This document shows positions 1 through 6,800 of a DNA stretch of 10,202 nucleotides, piece after piece (the first letter of the stretch is position 1; the number at the start of each line of letters is the position of its first letter). The position numbers and the translations under genes are program-made. This DNA is from Candidatus Aenigmatarchaeota archaeon. GTDB lineage: Archaea; Aenigmatarchaeota; Aenigmatarchaeia; QMZP01. The notes beneath the pieces are model-generated. The model was not told the DNA's origin. It saw only the letters and a list, made by a program, of their open reading frames with translations, and made no database searches. The stretch covers positions 1 through 10,202 of the forward strand of contig JACQIG010000048.1 of assembly GCA_016198605.1 (NCBI GenBank). Reading direction: 5' to 3'.

Positions 1-871
1 AGCGGACAAGGAGGGAGGAGGTGTTCTGGATGCAGGAGTAATTTCCAGATCCCAAATTGGTTGTCGATGAGCAAACTACTGAGGTGGTGTTTTGGACTGA
101 GGAGAACTGGACTGTTGCATCGGCTATTGTCTCCTGGGCTGAGCAGTCAGAAAGGATTGAGCCGTTGAGGCTTATGTTGCCTGAGCGGAGGATCTCAAAG
201 ATGTTGAACGGGTTTGTCACGTTGAGTACCAAATCACCGAAGACTGTCATGGTGAAGTTGGTTGTTGTGTTGGTCTGGTTGTAGTTGGCGTCCGTGGTGC
301 CTGCGAGCCAGAATTGTGTGGCTGCTGTGAAGGAGCAGTTGGGGTTGAAGTTGAAGGCTGCGTGGCCTGTGGAGTTTGTCTGGGTGAGGTTTGTTATGTT
401 GAACTGGGACTGGTTGTAGGTGATGTGGAAGGTGACGTTTATGCCCGGGTCAAAGGACTGGTTGCCGGTGTCGAATATGCGGACTATCAGGGGTATTGAG
501 GAAGCTGACCTGTTTATCTGGGAGGCGTTGCCCGCTGTCAGGGTTACGGTTACATTGGAGATTGTGAGATCTGGGCCTGAGAATCTGCTTGTGTTGAAGG
601 CATTGGCTGATGTGGAGTCGTTGATCTGGAAGAAGAATATGTTGTCCGTGCCTATGTCTGAGGGCTGGAAGTCCGTGGCGTTTATCCTGCATGTTCCATT
701 CCCGCCTATTACATTGGTTGAGCCTATTGTTCTGTTGGTTGCGCCGTTGTCGGTGGAAACATAGAGGGTGCAGGTTATGGTGTCATTCTCTGTGTCGTTG
801 ACGGGTATGGTGTAGTTGTAGTCCCTGGACCAGCCGCCTGACCCGGGAGAGACAGAGCCGGCTGAGAAGTT
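1..871 (-). repeat. Composite unit 6 (A-B-C, cut by window edge), residues 2911 to 3200 and beyond, subtype beta
   Basis: Module A covers 2911-3018 (GGWSRDYNYTI, NDTENDTITCTLY, ATDFQPSDIGTDN, IFFFQINDS). It lacks CxxC, and its Cys are placed differently (TITCTL, GTCRIN). Module B covers 3019-3123 (INRSASSIPLIVRIFDTG, TNSTGHAAFNFNPNC, DANYNQT), with the second Cys missing as in unit 2. Module C starts at 3124 (NVTNPF, SDCSAQETIADATVQF, VVCSST, GNYSCIQNT) and is cut by the edge. Codon use is markedly C-ending (mostly AAC for Asn). Confidence 0.78.
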
Positions 872-3800
872 TGTTGGGGCGAGGTTGTCGAGGAAGTAGC
901 GGAAAGAATAGTTTGTCGTGTTGCTGTTGTAGCTGGTCTGGGTGGAAGTTATGTTAATAGAATAGTTGCCCTCCGGTTTCCCTGTGGAGTTGAGCGTGCA
1001 TGTATAGTGTGCATTTGATTCTGCTACCGGGCTGCAGGCAAATGTTAGGCCTGCCTGGTGGACATGGTCAACTAGATTAGTGACGCCTGTGAGATTCCCA
1101 TCCACGCTGCAATCTGTCTGTATTGTGAAGTTAGTCAGGATCTGGTTGGTCACATTGAAGTTTGAATTTGCAGCAGGCTGGAGCAGGTTGGTTTTAAGCT
1201 GCCCCAACACGGTGAACGACTGCGAGGGGGAAAGGTTGACAGCCTTGTAGCATGCATCGTTGTCTGACCCTCCCCTCCATAACTGTGTGCCCGCCGAGTA
1301 AGAGCATGTTGGATCAAAATTGAAGTTGATATGGCCAGTAGAGTTGGTCTGGCTCCTGTTTCCGTCGTCAAAGGCAACGCCATTTGTAGTAACCCATATA
1401 GTTCCGTTGACGCCGCCTGCAAGGAAGGAGCCGTTGTCTGTATCTTGTATCCTTACAGAGAAGAGTCCTGTGGGGCTTCCCTCCCTGTTTATGGATATGC
1501 CGCTCCCGGCCGCAAGCGCCACGGCAACATCGTCCCTCTCTGTTGTCCAGTTCTTCACTGTTGTCTCATTTGTGAGTCCAAACGTGTCGGTGGCGTTGAA
1601 CTTGAAGTAGATAAGCGGGCCCGAGGTGAAGTCCGTACATGCAAACTGCTTGTAGAAGTTAAGCGCAGTCTCTGACGTACAGGCAGTGCATGTCTGCCAG
1701 TCCACAAGTGTATATGATACGCTGTCAAATGATCTCCATAATGAGACGTTGACTGTGTCACCGGAGTCCGGATCCTTGACTGTCAGGTTGAGCGTTATGC
1801 TCTCCCCCCAGCCCGCTGTTGTCACATTGACGTTATTGGTGGTCAGCTGAGGCCTCTCCCTCAGCTGCAATGCATTGGTTTTTGTAATGAAAGTGCTGTT
1901 GTAGAAACTGGCAGTGGTGTTCATCGTTATATTCCAGAAGCCGAGGGATTGCGAGGAGCTGTCCCAGGAACAGTTGTATGTGCCGTTGTTCTGGTCAGAG
2001 GCAGGCTCTGGTGAGCATGAATTGGTTGTCCCGCCCTGGATTATCTTGTATATAGCAGTCGCGCCTGTTATCTGCTCGCATGCGGAATCAGCATCAATTG
2101 CATCGCCACTGATGGCTATTGAGGACCCTCTCTGGTAGGCCTCTCCATTTGGGTTTGTGACATTCGCCGTCATGAATGACTGTATCTGCAGGGTGAAATT
2201 GGACGAGTTGGCAGCGAAATAGCAGTTGTTTGTTCCTGTGTCCCTGAACTCGGATGTCCATTTCTGGTTGCCCACATAATACCTCGGTGAGCCGCAGCTC
2301 GGGTTGAAGTTGGTGCTTATGTCGCTGTTAGGGTCTGTCGTGGCGCCAGTCACACGGGCCCAGTTGCTGCCATTTACCGTCGCAAAGAAGGCCCCGTCAA
2401 ATCCAGAGCCTATGTCACTACCAGTGAGTGCGTCCCTTATCCTCACTGTCAGTGTTGTTGTGTTTGACCCCACCCTGCTTACATTGGTGTTATTGCCTGC
2501 CTGGAGGACAAAATTCACATCTCTTCTTGTTATGTTAATGGTTGACACAGACGTCTGGTTTGAAAGATTGCTGCTGTCCGTGGCGTTGATCTTCCAATAC
2601 CATGTTTCATCTATATCAGCGCAGAGCGAGTATGTTCGTGTGAAGGTCACCGTAGTGTTCTGGCAGTCTGAGCATGTCTGCGTCCCCCTTAATGTAAAGG
2701 TGACATTATCAGGGGAGTCCCATAGCCGTATTGTTACATTGTCGTCATCGTCGGTTACATTAACTGTGAATTGGAAGGTGGTTCCCCATGGTCCAGAGCT
2801 GATATTGGATGTGGCATTAGTGAGGTTAGGACTGATCTGGTGGAAGAAGGTGTTGTTGGCTGTTGTGTTGCCGTTGTTGTAGTTGGTTCTTGTTGAATTG
2901 AACGTGACATTGAAGTATCCGCCTGGCAGCGTTGTGGCATTCAGTGTCCCATTATAAGACCCGTTTGCGATGTCAACCGATGTGGTTATATTGGCCATGG
3001 AATCATGCCTACTGAGGAAATACACGGTTGCGCCTGTTATGAAAACAGAACAGTCATTTGTCACATCCCCCAGGAATGTCACATTCTCATTGTTCTGGAA
3101 TTTCTGGCCGCCCAGGGGCATGCGCAGTGTATTATTCAGCGTTCCTATTATGGTGAGCGTCATGTTCGTTGAGTTTGCATCCTTATAACATGCGTCATTG
3201 CTGGCCCCTCCCCTCCATGCCTGGCTCCCGACCTCATATGCGCATGTCGGGTCAAAACTCAGGTTGAAATGGCCCGAACTGTTTGTTGTTGTGAAGTTGC
3301 CGCTGTTGAATGCCGTGGTGTTGAATGTCACCCATATTGTTGCGTTCACGCCGCTGCTTACGTTGGTTCCCTTGTCAGTGTCATTTATCCGCAAAACCAG
3401 CAGCACGCTGCCGCCGGTCCTGTTAACCTCGGAGGCATTCCCCTGTACCAGGTAGGCTGTAGTGTCGTCCTTTTCAACCGTGAAACTGGCCGAAGGCGTC
3501 TGGTTGGTAAGCTGGCCGTCACTGAGGTTGAAGCGGAAATATTGCTGGCTTATGTTAGCGCACTGGAAGGCCGTATAGTTGAAAGTTACGTTGGTTGTCG
3601 CGCCGCATGAAACGCATGTTTTTGACTCTATAAGTGTGAATGTGGAATTGTCAGGGGACAGGTAGAATGTTACATTAAGATCATCGCTTTCAAGGTCGCG
3701 AACCTCCACGGTAAAGTTGAACATCTCACCAAAGCCTCCCACCTGTGGAGAAATGAACCTGCCGAAATAGACAGGCGCAGTATTATTGGGTGCAAGCAGC

Positions 3801-6800
3801 CTGAAGGCGCTTGCATTTGAGGTTGAGCCGTTGTTATAGCTGGAAACATTGTACGCCCGCACGGTGATGTTATAGAAGCCCGTGCTTGCGGCTGTGGAAT
3901 TCCATGCGCATGAGTAATTACCGTCGCCCAGGGCTGTCAAGTTGCCGCACGTGAAGTTGGTCAGGTCATTCACGCTTGTGAGTGTTATGTTGAGCGCTGA
4001 GGAGCTTATGCTTTCTGAGCAGTCGCCTATGACTGTGACATTTACCGTCACATTATCCCCGACGGTGAACGACTGGCCAGTGGGATTTGTTATGCCCGGT
4101 GCCAGGTCCCCGTTAATTGACACCGTGAAGTTGGCTGACACATTGTCCTTGTAGTTGGAGTCGGAAGAGGTATGCGCCACATAATACTGCGTGCTGACAT
4201 TGAAGGAGCAGTTGGGGTTGAAATAGAGTTCCCCCACACCAGAGGAGTTGGTTGTGTTCTCTCCGGATTTCAGGAATGTCATTGTGTTGTTGGTTATGTT
4301 AAATCCAACAGTCACGGAAGGTGTTGAGATATCCGAACCGGCATCCGTGTCATAAACCAGCACGGACAGCAGGCCTGTCTGGCCGCCTGACCTGTTGATT
4401 ATGGAATTGTTGCCCGCCCTGGCGCTAATATTGACGTCGTCCTTTTCCACTATGACGGTATCAGTCCCCGATGTTGAAGTGTCATTCAGGCTGAACTGGA
4501 GGAACCATGTTCCCTGCTGGCCTGAGGTGAAGTTCCTGATGAAAGAGAACTGCTGATTTGTGCAGCCGGAGCATGTGGTTGGGGTGATGTTGGTGCAGCT
4601 CGACAGGGGACCGCTTATGCAGTCCGTGAATGAGCCTGCACCGGTCTTCATTGAAAAGTTGACATTGAATGTCGGGGTCGCATTGCCGGAAGTCCCAAAC
4701 GCGGTGAAGTTCCAGTTCCTCCTGCCCCATCCGTCTGTTGGGGGGGTTGTGGTGATGTTGATCAGGCTCTTGAATATGCTGAGGAAGAAAAGGTACGGCT
4801 CTCCTGTCCTGGTTTTCAGGGTGAAGTTATCATAATAATCCGAGAGGTTAACGGCCATGCTGGCATTGTAGAAACCGGCCAGCCCGACGGCGGAATCCCA
4901 GCTGCACCTGTAGAGGCCCGTCACGGGGGATGTTATTGCGGTGCAATTGTACAGCGTATTGCTGTAATTATACGTATAGTTGACGGATACCCCGCCAAGC
5001 TCCAGGTCGCAGTCGTCAAACGCCGTCCCTATCGTATCTATTGCGTCCCTCTGGGTGAAATTGCTGCTGCCCGTGGGGTCTGTCACGTTTATCCTCATGT
5101 TGCCGCGGACGCTCAGGTTCCTTAGCAGGTATGCGGAAGTGTCATTGTCATTGTATATGCCGGTCACGGAATCGTTCAGGTTTATCTTCCACTGCTGCTC
5201 ACCCACCTGGAACCTCGGAGCCCCGGAATATTCATTCGCGCATGTAGCGTTGAAGCTGAAGAGGGCGTGGCCCGTGCCATTGGTGACTGCAACATACCTT
5301 GAATCTGAGTAATATGTGACATTATTGGTTGTGATTGAGAACTTTAGCGGGAATGAGCTCAGGTTTGTGCCGTTCTTGTCCGCTATGATGAATCCGAGTT
5401 GCGATGTCTGGTTGCCGCTCCTGTTGGCGATGGATGCATGGCCGGTGAAGTAAGTTATGGTGGTGTTCTCCTTAGAGACTGTCAGCGTCCTTGTTGCTGT
5501 GGTATTTGTGTTGCCACCCCCATCGGTTGCGTTGAACTTGTAGAACCATGTGCCTATGTCAGGGCTCTGGGGATCCCAGGCAAAGGAGAAATTCTTCTGG
5601 CTGTCGCTTATGGTGAAGTTGTTATCTCCTATTAGTGTCCAGGCCGATTGGTCCGTGCTCCTCCATGCAGAAACGGTCACATTTGCATCAGCGTCCGAGT
5701 CAACAGTGATGTTGAACGTGAAATTGAACCCCCACCCGCCCTCCGCCACTCCCGTCTCGGTGGAGTTCGCCTTGGGAACATCAAGGGATATGGATTTGGA
5801 GGGGCAAAGGACCTGGACCTGGTTTGATTTTACAACAGAAGTCGCGTTCTCGGTGGAGTTCACCATTATCCAGAATGTGTATGTGCTTCCACATGCGACG
5901 CTCGTGTTCACGGTCCAGTTGGCAATGGCCGTGCTTCCATTCTGGATGTTCCCAAAATAGGTTATGTTGCTTGCTTGCCCTGTGGAATTGTACATCGTGA
6001 AGTTGGAGGTGGCGTTTATTAGCGCTGTCACATTGCTGGCTGTCCCGGGGCCGTTGTTTGTTATGACCGTGGAAAGCGAGATGTTTACGCTCTGGTTGGC
6101 GCTTGAGGGGCCTGTGATATCGGCCACGGTGAGCGCTGCGCCGCAGGCAAGGAAAGGCGCATACTGCCTGTCAGTAAATATGTATGTTCCATTCGTGTGG
6201 TTTGCCTGGAACGTGTCGGTTTTCCCTACAGGAAGAACGGGCGTGAGGTTGATGGTGTAATTGAAAAATGAGGCATTGAGCCTGCCTGTGGTGTTGAAGT
6301 TCCTGCCGCCGTCCCATAAAACCAGCGTGGATGTGCCGGAAGTATTGGCAGGGCTGAAGCCCTGAAGGACGACACCGCTCGGGTATATCTCCGTCACGTT
6401 GAACCTGGTTGCGTTGGTATTGCCTTTGTTGAACACCTCAAGTGAGACGTTCACGGTGCCACACGAAAGCGCCGTCGGGAAGTCATATTCCTTCCATAGG
6501 CCTTCGGTCTCATTGAAATATTTCCTTGTGGTCTTGAGCCATGTGCCGTTGACCTGCACTGTGGCACGCTGTTTTGACCACCATTGCCCTTTGTTCACAG
6601 ATGACTGGCCCACAAGGCTCTGGTAGAAGACCTTGCCGCCGGGTGTGAAGTTCCCTATGGCTCCGACGTTTCCTGAGATATTTGATATGAGGGTTGTGCC
6701 GTTGATTGTTTGCGTCATTGTAAGCGGGGTGGGGCTGAAGGCCCATCTTACCCTATATCCCTCATAAAACGACCCAATTGGGTATCCAGGCTCGGGGGCG

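Noticed and set aside
1150..1422. Minus-strand open frames in other frames (for example here, 450-692 and 8539-8724)
   Set aside because: They overlap the giant frame on the same strand and show His/Arg/Gln/Thr-rich translations without domain patterns, as expected of frame-shifted reading.
2304..2882. Plus-strand open frame of 192 codons, Val/Leu-rich and seemingly membrane-like
   Set aside because: It is antisense to units 3 and 4. The hydrophobic look is an artefact: AAC (Asn) codons read backwards give GTT (Val), and Thr/Ser codons give Val, Leu, Cys or Gly, so an Asn/Thr-rich gene casts a false membrane-protein shadow.
4441..4600. Possible frameshift or gene break in the middle of the repeat array
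   Set aside because: The three-base reading stays in register through every unit and arrives at the window edge in the frame predicted from the start at 9601, so no indel is needed.
1..5797. CRISPR array or short DNA repeats behind the recurrent gttgaagttg/acattg-like words
   Set aside because: The recurring words are common codon pairs for Asn, Phe, Thr and Val in the repeated modules; spacing is irregular and there are no identical repeats with unique spacers.
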